In this document: positions 31,906 to 42,051 of the stretch, in pieces
How the letters are laid out: every line of letters starts with the position of its first letter
Position numbering within the stretch: position 1 is the stretch's first letter
NCBI GenBank assembly: GCA_964057225.1
Contig: OZ059900.1
Coordinates: 26,551,638-26,615,637 of the forward strand
Source: Auanema rhodensis
Lineage: Eukaryota > Nematoda > Chromadorea > Rhabditida > Rhabditidae
DNA length: 64,000 nucleotides
Direction of reading: 5' to 3'
Notes under the pieces: generated by a model
What the model saw: only the letters and a program-made list of their open reading frames with translations
Told to the model about the DNA's origin: nothing
The model's database searches: none
Position numbers and translations under genes: made by a program

Positions 31906-32370
31906 TTATTCAACAGTTATACAATACCACATTTTTATTTTCGAAGGTTTAAAAGATAGTTTAGGACAGTTTTGTTTGTCGCTCGGCTCGTGTTGTGAAT
32001 GTTCTCCGTCACTATTGCTGCGGCATCTTTTTGATTGGGTTGAATGTACAAACTCCTCAGCTTTTTCAAAGGGTTTGCTGGTATCATTTCCATCACCATC
32101 TTCACCATTCGTTCCATTATTATTATGAATACGCCGAATATGACGCTCACAACTGAATCTTGTTCCAAAAGTTTCACTACAATGAGGGCACAAACGTCTA
32201 CGAACACCATCCAAATGTCCATATTTTTGAATAAAGTCAGCATTGCTGATATAATTGTTACATACGGGTTGAATCCCTGCATGCCTTTTCAAAACGTGAT
32301 CACTAAAATGCTTGGTTGAAGAAAATATTTCCTTGCATGTACCACAATATTTGTTACATAAAAGTTCCAT
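31906..32370 (-). CDS. Polinton-associated C2H2 zinc-finger protein, copy 2
   Basis: 154 residues from ATG 32370 with the same two C2H2 fingers as copy 1. Differences seen are Asn to Ser beside the first Cys region of finger two and Ile to Asn in the tail. This copy keeps what looks like its native upstream sequence: 41 bp away lies the end of a small membrane-protein frame, then the protease gene, all on the minus strand, suggesting one transcription unit. Copies 1 and 3 have lost this context and start directly after a terminal repeat. Confidence 0.8.
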   Translation of the reverse strand: MELLCNKYCGTCKEIFSSTKHFSDHVLKRHAGIQPVCNNYISNADFIQKYGHLDGVRRRLCPHCSETFGTRFSCERHIRRIHNNNGTNGEDGDGNDTSKPFEKAEEFVHSTQSKRCRSNSDGEHSQHEPSDKQNCPKLSFKPSKIKMWYCITVE

Positions 32371-32411
32371 TAGAGGAAAATGAAAAACGACAACACGCAA
32401 TCAACCCACTT

Positions 32412-32582
32412 TTATATAATGAGCAATAATATGACTAGTGTTGTACAAAAGCCCAATCCCAATGCTATACCTTTAATAAATGGCACTGAAATACATTTCA
32501 ACATTCTCCTGTATAAAGGCGCTGGTTTAGATTGCTCCAACGTGTATTTGACACATAATTCACAGTGACAAGGAATATTCAT
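32412..32582 (-). CDS. Possible small tail-anchored membrane protein
   Basis: A 56-residue frame from ATG 32582, lying between the protease gene and the zinc-finger gene on the same strand. The N-terminal half is hydrophilic with four Cys. The C-terminal 19 or so residues are strongly hydrophobic (GIALGLGFCTTLVILLLII), followed at once by the stop, as in tail-anchored proteins. The frame stays open upstream to 32618, six bases from the protease stop, but without an ATG. No family is recognised. It could be a chance frame; the placement and the membrane anchor are the arguments for it. Confidence 0.4.
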   Translation of the reverse strand: MNIPCHCELCVKYTLEQSKPAPLYRRMLKCISVPFIKGIALGLGFCTTLVILLLII

Positions 32583-32623
32583 AACTGACCACGTAATGTA
32601 GCAGGTTATTAATGACAAATTTC

Positions 32624-33166
32624 TTATATAGTAGCCAATTTATAGTCGAATACTTTATGCATAAACGCTTTAACAAAGACATCATCATTTTTCAATAGTT
32701 TAAAAAATGAACAAATGCTTTCAAATGAATTACCAGCCGACAACATTAGTATTACAAATACCACGTAGCCACCACAAGTGTATTCAATTAAACGTTGTGG
32801 TTTGCAAGTATTAATTTTTACCTTTTTATATTTAGCCAGATAATTTTGAATGTACTTGTTCATTTTATATCCCAAGCTACAGAAAAAATAGGCTTGCTTG
32901 TTACGGACAAAGATGACCTGCCAATGTGTGCCTGGCTTATCATGTGTGTCAGTATTTACGACAAGTGCAAAGTTTTTACGACGCGTTTTGGGTAGAGTAT
33001 CAGCGCTATATACACCGAGGAATAGTTTCCGAGTGCTGGGGACAGATTGCAATAGTGATACTATTTCAGACGAATAGATTTTAGTAGAATGATCTAGTGT
33101 AACTTTTGTATTGCGCGCGTGCGGTTCGATATGCCGCACCTCCTTTTGGATGTCAACTCTATTCAA
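32624..33166 (-). CDS. Polinton adenain-like cysteine protease (5' end uncertain)
   Basis: The frame runs 180 codons from a TTG at 33166; no ATG is available near the start, so a 5' exon or part of the gene is probably missing. Landmarks, numbered from 33166: FLGVYSADTLP (49-59), catalytic His in GTHW (H81), Gln of the oxyanion hole (Q124) and nucleophile Cys in TCGGY (C131), in the order and spacing of adenovirus protease (Peptidase C5), which matures capsid proteins. The acidic third triad residue expected in the strand after GTHW (usual pattern F-D-S-x-G) appears as Cys (C96). The gene is followed closely by a membrane-protein frame and the zinc-finger gene. Its 5' end overlaps the pX-like frame on the other strand by about 35 bp. 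Confidence 0.75.
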   Translation of the reverse strand: MNRVDIQKEVRHIEPHARNTKVTLDHSTKIYSSEIVSLLQSVPSTRKLFLGVYSADTLPKTRRKNFALVVNTDTHDKPGTHWQVIFVRNKQAYFFCSLGYKMNKYIQNYLAKYKKVKINTCKPQRLIEYTCGGYVVFVILMLSAGNSFESICSFFKLLKNDDVFVKAFMHKVFDYKLATI

Positions 33167-33418
33167 TGGACAACACTTTTAAATCAACAAATGGGTGGCG
33201 CCCCATTTAGCGGAATGATGTTTCAACGTGGAATGCAGAGAGGTCATGGTTTGGGTGGTATTTTGGCAACTTTGGCATCATTTCTACCACGCATCATTCA
33301 ATCACCTATAGCCCAAAATCTCATCAATGCCGGAAGAAACGCATTATCATTCTCAACAGAGTTGAGTAACCAATCAAGGAAACGATCTGTTACAGACCAT
33401 TCACTATCACCTTGTTGA
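33131..33418 (+). pseudogene. Truncated pX-like core peptide gene
   Basis: From ATG 33131 the frame has a short polar start, then a Gly/Met/Phe-rich patch and a segment HGLGGILATLASFLPRI followed by an Ala/Asn-rich helix. This resembles the small Polinton protein likened to adenovirus core peptide pX, which carries a Gly-rich plus hydrophobic helix. The expected basic C-terminal part is absent. Around 33320-33370 the sequence becomes antisense polymerase B and the frame ends by chance at 33418. A deletion fusing pX to polymerase is the simplest explanation. Confidence 0.5.
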
Positions 33419-35119
33419 TACCCAAAATGGCCCTCCTTGGTTGTGCATTTTTCGCGTGAATTGGCATCTATACAACTTTCACAAAATTTGTTATACACAA
33501 CCATATTGGGCCATTGTTCATCTGCATATTCATGAATATTTGTACCGTTTTTTAACACAACCGTTTCAAAGTCATAAAATATAATCGAATAATTGATATA
33601 ATTGAATCCTCCGCTTCTCAATTACATCTTCTGCTGCCTCTTCAACGGCTTTCCACATTCCCACAACTGCTGCTCCAGCCAGGCAATGAGTGTCAGTGTT
33701 TTCAATTGTGCCAGGTATTTTGAGTTCGGCATCAAAATAGAAACCAACTCTACCTTCACCAGGCATCAGGCTTGGCTGCACCGGTCTTTCATCAAACACA
33801 TACATTTCAATATTCATTGCCTGGCTAATTACAGCCTCTCGCTTTGATTGCTGTACCTTGCTGATGGCATTCATGATGGCAACGCCATCCAAATGCTCCC
33901 TTCTACGGAAATCCATAAATATGGATCCCTTTTCAAAGGATGGGTGCTCTATTGATAAACAAAATAGCGCTTTTTGTTTATTTGGCACACCACTTTCAGC
34001 AAGGCACCAATCAAGAAACTCATTAAATAGCCGCGGCATGACAACATGCATTGGCTCATTAATGGCTTCCAAATGTGGGAACGTGAGCGATCTAACGACC
34101 ACGTTGGTGAACCGACCAGTTCGTTTTATGCGTCGGTGTGACCACTATAATACACACTTTTTATAATGGTTATACGCTATTAATTTAAATATAAATAATT
34201 TTTGTTTACAACTTTTAATAAATTTACTTTTCTTTAAATTATTTTTATATTCTTTTATTAAAAATAAATGGCATTTGATTTTTAAATATAAAGTTTTTTT
34301 TTCAACTTCGAAAAAACTTTTATAAACATTTGTTAATGTTTAAAAATAATTGAGAAGGACAAGATTGTGTTTTATTATTTTACTAGTTCAAAATGTTTGA
34401 AATATTTATAATTTTTAAGAATTCAAAATTGGTTGAAAGAAAGATATATAGTGAGACGAAATGTAAAAATTTTAAAATGAATGCTGTTCAAAAGAATGAA
34501 TATATAAGTTTCAAAATACTTGCAATTTGTTTGATAAAAGATATAGATTGAGATGAAATGTAAAGATGTGAGAGAGAGAATTTTATGAATGCAATTGAAA
34601 AAGAGAAATAAATTTCAAAATGTTTTCAAAATATGCAATTGGAGCAAGAGAAAAGTTCATGTTTCAAAAGATATATTATGAAATAATATGTAAATAGAAG
34701 ATCGCACCTCTATTTTACAGACATCGTTGAATGTCGCTCCATATCCGACTTGCCCTCCACTGGTTGATGGGGTAGCAGGATCCCATTCGCTTAAAAAGAA
34801 AAAACTAAATGTTATAATTTTAATATCGCTTACTCATCACTGTCATCCAAGGTTATTACTTCAATAACCCTTGATGATGAGGGCCCACTGTTAAAAGTGA
34901 GTGATGTGGGCTCACAGAGCTCAATCCCACCAGCCTCGGTAAACTTTATACGTTTACTAAAAAACAAAATATATATAAAGATTCAAAATTGTGTTAAATT
35001 ACCTGAGCTGATTGATTTCTTCATAATCAAATCCTAGCTCTTCACATAAACGTTTATAACTAAAAAAAGAAAAAGTTTACAAACAAATAATCAAAAAGAC
35101 ACAACCTATTAGCAGCCAT
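33298..35119 (-). pseudogene. Protein-primed DNA polymerase B, 5' part only, broken
   Basis: I predict five exons on the minus strand: 35119-35106 (ATG), 35059-35003, 34956-34834, 34789-34708 and 34144 downward. The first three introns are 44-46 nt; the fourth (34707-34145, about 563 nt) is AT-rich. Every exon phase fits. The last exon covers a polymerase N-terminal region and is then broken near 33600 by a frameshift. The next frame carries the exonuclease I motif D-x-E within YDFET (about 33573-33565) and a Cys-containing stretch typical of Polinton polymerase B. The gene ends at a junction with the pX-like gene near 33300-33370. All polymerase and most exonuclease motifs are lost, so it is non-functional. 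Linking the first four exons to the polymerase is an inference from phase and order; they could be a separate small gene. Confidence 0.6.
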
Positions 35120-35289
35120 TGTACCTTGATATAATGAATACATCAGTCTACACATTGCTGTTGGCATTGTAATTTGTTATGTAACATGGATTTGGGTACA
35201 GCTGTCAAAACTAGCAGTTGCCATAAACTTTAAAATAAATAAGCATATTGAATACATCTGTTTTTATTGTCCCCGTCGGATTCAAAAAT
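35120..35289. promoter_or_regulatory. Upstream region of polymerase B exons
   Basis: About 170 bp before the predicted first exon, up to the duplicated segment starting at 35279. It carries a solitary CAGCTGTCAAAA at about 35199-35210, the same sequence that opens each tandem unit of the terminal repeat. A shared regulatory site is plausible but unproven. Confidence 0.35.
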
Positions 35290-35636
35290 TAATAATTTAA
35301 TGTCATTCATTAATTTAATGGAACACATATCGAATTAACCTTCGATATGTGTTCCATTAAATTTTGGTATTTCATATCGTTCTTATCGAATTAACCTTCG
35401 ATATGTGTTCCATTAAATTTTGTATTTCATATCGTTCTTATCGAATTAACCTTCGATATGTGTTCCATTAAATTTTGTATTTCATATCGTTCTTATCGAA
35501 TTAACCTTCGATATGTGTTCCATTAAATTTTGTATTTCATATCGTTCTTATCGAATTAACCTTCGATATGTGTTCCATTAAATTTTGTATTTCATATCGT
35601 TCTGATCGAATTAACCTTCGATATGTGTTCCATTGA
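35290..35636 (+). repeat. 55 bp hairpin tandem repeats, block 2
   Basis: About six units of 55-57 bp, each with the TATCGAA / TTCGATA inverted arms. This is uninterrupted and longer than block 1 (about four units). Flanks on both sides match block 1, so the copy number changed after duplication. Confidence 0.9.
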
Positions 35637-36035
35637 ATTACCCATAACAAGTACGGTGAACAAAACGATATACATGCAAAAATTTTATTGATCTTCAAAA
35701 ATACAAATAAAATAGTACAAACACAATACAATAAAAAATAAACAAAATAAGTAAACAAACATTATTAATAAATATAATAAAGAAATAAATAAAATTTAAA
35801 AACAAATTTATATATTTAAAATTTAAACATAATTTATATATATAAAATTTAAAGTTTAAATATAATTTATATATATATAATTTAAATATAATTTAAATAT
35901 TTAAAGTTTAAATATAATTTAAAATTAAGATTTTTATTTTTACTTAATATATTTAAAAATAATTAAAAATATATACATACATTTGAAAAAGCATATTTAA
36001 ATATGATTAAAAAAAAATCATGCTTTAAATCATGA
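35637..36035. other. AT-rich Polinton subterminal region, copy 2
   Basis: No gene. Closely matches 31113-31530, with a few short deletions in the TTTAAA-rich part. Confidence 0.75.
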
Positions 36036-36226
36036 CTTTTATATTTAAAAAAGGAAAATCCATGAACCATGATCCCAAAATATGATTTTAACAGCTGACG
36101 CTCAAAAATATGTTTTTGACAGCTGACGCGCCCCAAAAGTATGTTTTTAGCAGCTGACGCCCCCAAAAGTATGTTTTTAGCAACTATTTGGGGGCGTGGT
36201 TAGTAAATTTTGCACGGCTCTCTACT
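36036..36226 (-). repeat. Polinton terminal repeat, copy 3
   Basis: Same orientation as copy 2 and nearly identical. The outermost tandem unit reads CAACTA rather than CAGCTG. The inner neighbour is the native AT-rich subterminal region; the outer neighbour is a penton fragment. Confidence 0.8.
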
Positions 36227-36405
36227 CACCTCCTACTGAATTTGGTAAAATGATTGCCAAAACATTTAATCCTATTCGTTATGTACCAATCACTAGACAA
36301 ACACTCGATACCATACGTATTGAAATTTTAGATGAATTTGGTCGTCCTATGCAATTTAATTATGGTTCTACAGTTGTTACATTGCATGTTAAAAATATGA
36401 AATAA
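36227..36405 (+). pseudogene. Penton-like capsid gene 3' fragment, copy 3
   Basis: Same truncated fragment as at 31722, with the same breakpoint and its own stop, converging with the zinc-finger gene at 36411. Confidence 0.85.
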
Positions 36406-36410
36406 ACGTT

Positions 36411-36875
36411 TTATTCAACAGTTATACAATACCACATTTTTATTTTCGAAGGTTTAAAAGATAGTTTAGGGCAGTTTTGTTTGTCGCTCGGCTCGTGTTG
36501 TGAATGTTCTCCGTCATTATTGCTGCGGCATCTTTTTGATTGGGTTGAATGTACAAACTCCTCAGCTTTTTCAAAGGGTTTGCTGGTATCATTTCCATCA
36601 CCATCTTCACCATTCGTTCCATTATTATTATGAATACGCCGAATATGACGCTCACAATTGAATCTTGTTCCAAAAGTTTCACTACAATGAGGGCACAAAC
36701 GTCTACGAACACCATCCAAATGTCCATATTTTTGAATAAAGTCAGCATTGCTGATATAATTGTTACATACGGGTTGAATCCCTGCATGCCTTTTCAAAAC
36801 GTGATCACTAAAATGCTTGGTTGAAGAAAATATTTCCTTGCATGTACCACAATATTTGTTACATAAAAGTTCCAT
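36411..36875 (-). CDS. Polinton-associated C2H2 zinc-finger protein, copy 3
   Basis: 154 residues from ATG 36875, with both C2H2 fingers intact. Differences from copy 1 are Ser to Asn before the DGEHSQHE tail segment and Ile to Asn near the end. Its start codon is one base from a terminal repeat (36877), the same truncated arrangement as copy 1, and it lies in the outer inverted repeat as the mirror partner of copy 1. Confidence 0.8.
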   Translation of the reverse strand: MELLCNKYCGTCKEIFSSTKHFSDHVLKRHAGIQPVCNNYISNADFIQKYGHLDGVRRRLCPHCSETFGTRFNCERHIRRIHNNNGTNGEDGDGNDTSKPFEKAEEFVHSTQSKRCRSNNDGEHSQHEPSDKQNCPKLSFKPSKIKMWYCITVE

Positions 36876-36876
36876 T

Positions 36877-37067
36877 CTTTTATATTTAAAAAAGGAAAAT
36901 CCATGAACCATGATCCCAAAATATGATTTTAACAGCTGACGCTCAAAAATATGTTTTTGACAGCTGACGCGCCCCAAAAGTATGTTTTTAGCAGCTGACG
37001 CCCCCAAAAGTATGTTTTTGACAGCTGTTTGGGGGCGTGGTTAGTAAATTTTGCACGGCTCTCTACT
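36877..37067 (-). repeat. Polinton terminal repeat, copy 4
   Basis: Mirror partner of copy 1. The outermost CAGCTG is intact here. The inner end abuts the zinc-finger gene; the outer end abuts a penton fragment that runs into satellite. Confidence 0.8.
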
Positions 37068-37212
37068 CACCTCCTACTGAATTTGGTAAAATGATTGCCA
37101 AAACATTTAATCCTATTCGTTATGTACCAATCACTAGACAAACACTCGATACCATACGTATTGAAATTTTAGATGAATTTGGTCGTCCTATGCAATTTAA
37201 TTATGGTTCTAC
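37068..37212 (+). pseudogene. Penton-like capsid gene fragment, right edge
   Basis: Broken at both ends like its mirror copy at 17649-17794. It ends where forward satellite begins (CCGCAAAAC). No function expected. Confidence 0.85.
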
Positions 37213-38846
37213 ACCGCAAAACATGATAAATGTGTTTCTGTGCTAACGAATTTTGTTCCATTGTTTTAATTGGCTAATTCTGAGTTAAATGAAATGTAGC
37301 ACATTATTCTAGGACCAAAAATGAAAATTTTAGAATATTTAATTTTTCATAAAAATCGAACGAAACAGCAAGTTGAGCCCGCCACAAAACATGATAAATG
37401 TGTTTCTATGCTAACGAATTTTGTTTCATTGTTTTAATTGGCTAATTCTGAGTTGAATGAAATGTAGCACATTATTCTAGGACCAAAAATAAAAATTTTA
37501 GAATATTTAATTTTTCATAAAAATCGAACGAAATAGCAAGTTGAGCCCGCTGCAAAACATGATAAATGTGTTTCTGTGCCAACGAATTTTGTTTCATTGT
37601 TTTAATTGACTTATTCTGAGTTGAATAAAATGTAGCACATTATTCTAGGACCAAAAATGAAAATTTTAGAATATTTAATTTTTCATAAAAATCGAACGAA
37701 ATAGCAAGTTGAGCCCGCCGCAAAACATGATAAATGTGTTTCTGTGCTAACGAATTTTGTTTCATTGTTTTAATTGGCTAATTCTGAGTTGAATGAAATG
37801 TAGCACATTATTCTAGGACCAAAAATGAAAATTTTAGAATATTTGAATTTTCATAAAAATCGAACGAAACAGCAAGTTGAGCCCGCCGCAAAACATGATA
37901 AATGTGTTTCTGTGCTAACGAATTTTGTTTCATTGTTTTAATTGGCTAATTCTGAGTTGAATGAAATGTAGCACATTATTCTAGGACCAAAAATGAAAAT
38001 TTTAGAATATTTAATTTTTCATAAAAATCGAACGAAATAGCAAGTTGAGCCCGCCGCAAAACATGATAAATGTGTTTCTGTGCTAACGAATTTTGTTTCA
38101 TTGTTTTAATTGGCTAATTCTGAGTTGAATGAAATGTAGCACACTATTCTAGGACCAAAAATGAAAATTTTAGAATATTTGAATTTTCATAAAAATCGAA
38201 CGAAACAGCAAGTTGAGCCCGCCGCAAAACATGATAAATGTGTTTCTGTGCTAACGAATTTTGTTTCATTGTTTTAATTGGCTAATTCTGAGTTGAATGA
38301 AATGTAGCACATTATTCTAGGACCAAAAATGAAAATTTTAGAATATTTAATTTTTCATAAAAATCGAACGAAATAGCAAGTTGAGCCCGCCGCAAAACAT
38401 GATAAATGTGTTTCTGTGCTAACGAATTTTGTTTCATTGTTTTAATTGGCTAATTCTGAGTTGAATGAAATGTAGCACACTATTCTAGGACCAAAAATGA
38501 AAATTTTAGAATATTTAATTTTTCATAAAAATCGAACGAAACAGCAAGTTGAGCCCGCCGCAAAACATGATAAATGTGTTTCTATGCTAACGAATTTTGT
38601 TTCATTGTTTTAATTGGCTAATTCTGAGTTGAATGAAATGTAGCACATTATTCTAGGACCAAAAATAAAAATTTTAGAATATTTAATTTTTCATAAAAAT
38701 CGAACGAAATAGCAAGTTGAGCCCGCTGCAAAACATGATAAATGTGTTTCTGTGCCAACGAATTTTGTTTCATTGTTTTAATTGGCTAATTCTGAGTTGA
38801 ATGAAATGTAGCACATTTATCTAGGACCAAAAATGAAAATTTTAGA
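37213..38846 (+). repeat. Satellite array B
   Basis: About 9.7 monomers of the same 168 bp satellite, in the same orientation as array A. It starts inside a monomer at the junction with the penton fragment and is interrupted at TTTTAGA by the G2 element. Monomers here share variants with array C (GACTTATTCTGAG, TGTGCCAACG) that are rare in array A, so B belongs with C. Confidence 0.96.
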
Positions 38847-39176
38847 TGTAGTAGTATAATGCCACATAGCATTCATTATTAAGAAGTAGTAATAAGGGTA
38901 AGGTACATACTGTATCCTACATACTACATTCCATATGATCTATTTTTGGATCTATGAAATGTGACAAGAAAAAGAAGGGGGTCAGTCCTGTTAGGCTCAC
39001 TCGCCAGACGAAGTTCTCCTCTTCTTCCGATTGTTTGGAACTATTTTAATTGTTTTATTTTAATCTGTGTTACTAACTAATATTAAGACTAGAGAGTCAT
39101 CTCAGTATAATAAAGTCTTATAACTTTGACCAGATTGTTACTATAATACAAGACACCAGGCTACGCAAGCCTTACA
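38847..39176 (+). repeat. Left LTR of G2
   Basis: 330 bp, TGTAG to TTACA. AATAAA at 39109-39114 is a likely polyadenylation signal. The right copy lacks the first 134 bp. Confidence 0.9.
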
Positions 39177-39285
39177 TGGGGGCCGAACTGAAGCTGTAAG
39201 GTAAAAAAAGTTGAATCATTCTAGTTAAGTATTCTCGTTACCTTGTCTTTTTGAGCATATAGTATTGCATGATAACAAATAGACA
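39177..39285 (+). promoter_or_regulatory. G2 leader with primer-binding site
   Basis: TGGGGGCCGAACT begins immediately after the LTR and is identical in G1 at 58657, as expected for a tRNA primer-binding site. I cannot assign the tRNA. The rest is a short untranslated leader before ATG 39286. Confidence 0.7.
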
Positions 39286-42051
39286 ATGTCTCTTCATATC
39301 ACTATTGAGGAAATAGTACGCTCATCATTAGATGGCATTAAGGGAGAGTTCCAGCAATTTTTAGAAACTAAGGTACAAGAGATCAAGGAGATGAAAGGGA
39401 ATGTTGCGGCGCTTCGGAAAGCAAGTCATGTCCAGGAAGTAGGAGACAAGGCTATCAGTCTGATAAACGAGGCAGTGACAACAGTTAGTTCATCGCTTTT
39501 TTCGGAATGTCTTAGTTTAAATTTGGAAGAGAGAGTACCAGAGTTTCTCCAAAACGTTACGTCTGTTTTAGCTACACATGATGTGGCCGACGAAAACGAG
39601 TTGAGCATGTTGTTAGCAACGGTGAAACAGAGAGAGAAGGAGGCGGTGAGAGAAAGTAAGCGCTTAGAACAGGTGCTTCAGGAGAAAGAGAAGGAGGTAT
39701 TGGAGAAGAATTTCGAATGTGGGAAAGCTATTTTGATAGTGAAACAAACGGAAACAGCGGTTAATCAGTTGAAGGGAGAATTAGATGAGGCAAGAAGGGA
39801 GAAAGATCTTTTGATGGAAAAGAACGCAGAGCTGCAGCGCCAAGTGAGAGAGAGATCTGTCGATATGGAAAGAGATACAGCCACACCGTCTAGCACAGAC
39901 CAAGCTACGGTTATTAGCCCGCTTGAGCATGCCTACAGGTTAGAAGCGCTGGTCAAAAGCCTTCTGCTAAACCAAGAAAAAGTAGCAGCCGAGCAAAGGG
40001 TTGAGAAAACTAGACAGAGTGTGGTTCTGACATCTTTTTCTGGAGAGAAGCGTTTTGAGAGTTTAGCTGATCATATTGAGCTCTTTAAATTTAAGTTTGA
40101 GCATCAAAGGCTGGACGACAGAAGCGCATCTTTCCATTTTTCTAGCAGTTTGTCGGGTTTTGCGTTAGAATCTTTTAAATCAATAGAAAAAACGCTCCCG
40201 TTTGAAGAGAAATTGTTAAGGTTGGAAAAATTACTTCAGCATCAATTTGACATGTTTAAGTTAGAGGACGATAGAAGGTTACGCAGTTTATCACTAAGTT
40301 CTTGCCATAATAGTGTAGCTGAGTTTACGAGAGAGTTAGATAGGTTGTATGAGCGCTGTTTTTCATCTCTTTCTGTAGAAGAAAAGGCAAAGAAAAAAGC
40401 CATTCATTTGTATGAAGAAATTAAGAATTGGGAGGGAGCTTTTTCATTTAGTGTTGCACTACATGCAAAAAAACAACAGCCGGTATATGCGGCAATGAAA
40501 AGTTGGGCTCTCAGCATGGAGAACCAAATCAAGGCGGTGAGAAAGCCGTATGTTAGTAATAGAAATAATGGGGTAAACAGGGGAATGAGTGAGTTGAATT
40601 CAGCAGTTAAGAAAACTGCAGGTTTACAAAAGTTAACCTGTTATAAGTGTGGTGGCGTAGGCCACACACAATATGTGTGCAAAGCTACCGAAGTTAATAG
40701 GGAAACCTATAATAAGGTAGGGGCTGTAAATAGGAAAGTAGTCTCCGCTAAAAAGCAGAGACCTAAAGAGAGAGTAGTTGTACAAGGGATAGAGAGTGTG
40801 GCGCTGATAGATAGTGGCTCATCAGTTACTCTGATACCTTTCCATTTATTACAAAAAGTGAAGGATCAGATAACTATAAAAAATACGGATGAAGCGTTTA
40901 CGGGAGTGAGTGGAGAAGAGTTAGAGATTATGGGTGAAGCTGATGTGGAGATCGAGTTGTGCACCACGAAAAACAAAGCAGTTATCACATGTTTTGTTTG
41001 GAAAGCAAATAGCTCTGAAATGATCCTAGGCTATAATGCATTTGAACCACTAGGGTTACAGTTGATTAGAAAACCAAAATTATGTTTTAAGGAAACTAGT
41101 ATTGGGTCAATTAACATATGCGACGAGATACAAGATTCCAAAGAAGTTAAAATGAATCACTTAAGTAGAGAAGTGAAAGAAACTTTGGAACAACTTCTCG
41201 GGAAGTATGAAAGTGTTTTTGGAGGGGAAAGTGAAAAGTTGGCTGGCATGTTAGTGAAACCAGCAAAAATTGATACCGGTGAAGCGAAGCCAGTTGCTCA
41301 AAAAATTCGTCCTGTACCAGCGAGTCTGCGTACAGAGTTGGGAGAGTTATTGCAAGAGATGGAGAGAGAAGGAATAACACGGAGATCAAAATCACCGTGG
41401 GCGTCCCCAATAGTGTTGGTAAGAAAAAAAGATAAGAGTTTGAGACTATGTATTGATTACAGAGAGCTCAATAAGGTAATAGTGGGAGATAAGTATCCTT
41501 TACCAAATATAGAACTTATCTTACAATGCTTATCTGAAGCTAAATTTTTTTCTTCGGTAGATTGTTTGCAGGGGTTTTGGCAGTTGCCTTTGGATGAGGC
41601 TTCAAAATCAAAAACGGCTTTTATCACACATAAGGGCCAGGAAGTAGGAGACAAGGCTATCAGTCTGATAAACGTGGCAGTGACAACAGTTAGTTCATCG
41701 CTTTTTTCGGAATGTCTTAGTTTAAATTTGGAAGAGAGAGTACCAGAGTTTCTCCAAAACGTTACGTCTGTTTTAGCTACACATGATGTGGCCAACGAAA
41801 ACGAGTTGAGCATGTTGTTAGCAACGGTGAAACAGAGAGAGAAGGAGGCGGTGAGAGAAAGTAAGCGCTTAGAACAGGTGCTTCAGGAGAAAGAGAAGGA
41901 GGTATTGGAGAAGAATTCCGAATGTGGGAAAGCTATTTTGATAGTGAAACAAACGGAAACAGCGGTTAATCAGTTGAAGGGAGTCAGTCCTGTTAGGCTC
42001 ACTCGCCAGACGAAGTTCTCCTCTTCTTCCGATTGTTTGGAACTATTTTAA
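39286..42051 (+). pseudogene. G2 gag-protease-partial RT with gag duplication
   Basis: A 921-codon open frame. The N-terminal part (to about residue 215) is highly charged with heptad-like Leu/Glu patterns, a likely coiled coil. It is followed by a retrotransposon Gag domain, a C-x2-C-x4-H-x4-C zinc knuckle (40639-40680), an aspartic protease DSGSS (near 40810) and the RT N-terminal part through the D-containing SSVDCLQGFWQ segment. At 41637 the frame switches, still open, into a repeat of gag codons corresponding to 39432 onward, and at 41983 into LTR-derived codons up to a stop at 42051. The YLDD active site and everything after it are gone. The open frame after the breaks is fortuitous. 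Gag could still be made and act in trans, but that is inference. Confidence 0.88.
41637..41982 (+). repeat. Ectopic copy of G2 gag segment
   Basis: Matches 39432-39777 almost base for base, with about three substitutions. The left join to RT falls at GGG|CCAGGAAG; the right join to LTR is within a shared GAAGGG. It replaces about 2.5 kb of pol plus the first 134 bp of the right LTR. Confidence 0.92.

Larger units (their letters stand above)
17649..37212. mobile_element. Rearranged Maverick/Polinton cluster in satellite DNA
   Basis: This stretch holds hallmark genes of Mavericks/Polintons (large virus-like DNA transposons): penton-like minor capsid, FtsK/HerA-type packaging ATPase, adenain-like cysteine protease, pX-like core peptide and the start of protein-primed DNA polymerase B. 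Four terminal-repeat copies lie inside it (17795, 31531, 36036, 36877), as do three zinc-finger gene copies. Outer flanks 17649-18635 and 36227-37212 form an inverted repeat of about 987 bp, made of penton fragment, terminal repeat, zinc-finger gene and penton 3' end. The block from the 55 bp repeats through the zinc-finger gene is present twice (from 21499, interrupted by gypsy, to 32370; and 35279-36875). Integrase, major capsid and most of the polymerase are missing, so the cluster cannot be autonomous as it stands. Outer ends join satellite; I see no clean target duplication. Confidence 0.85.

Noticed and set aside
34145..34707. Independent gene in the AT-rich stretch between polymerase exons
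   Set aside because: No frame of note on either strand; better explained as a long intron or decayed spacer.
41147..41813. Minus-strand frames inside G2 (two)
   Set aside because: Antisense of protease/RT and gag; a similar shadow occurs at 39426-39608 because gag is duplicated.
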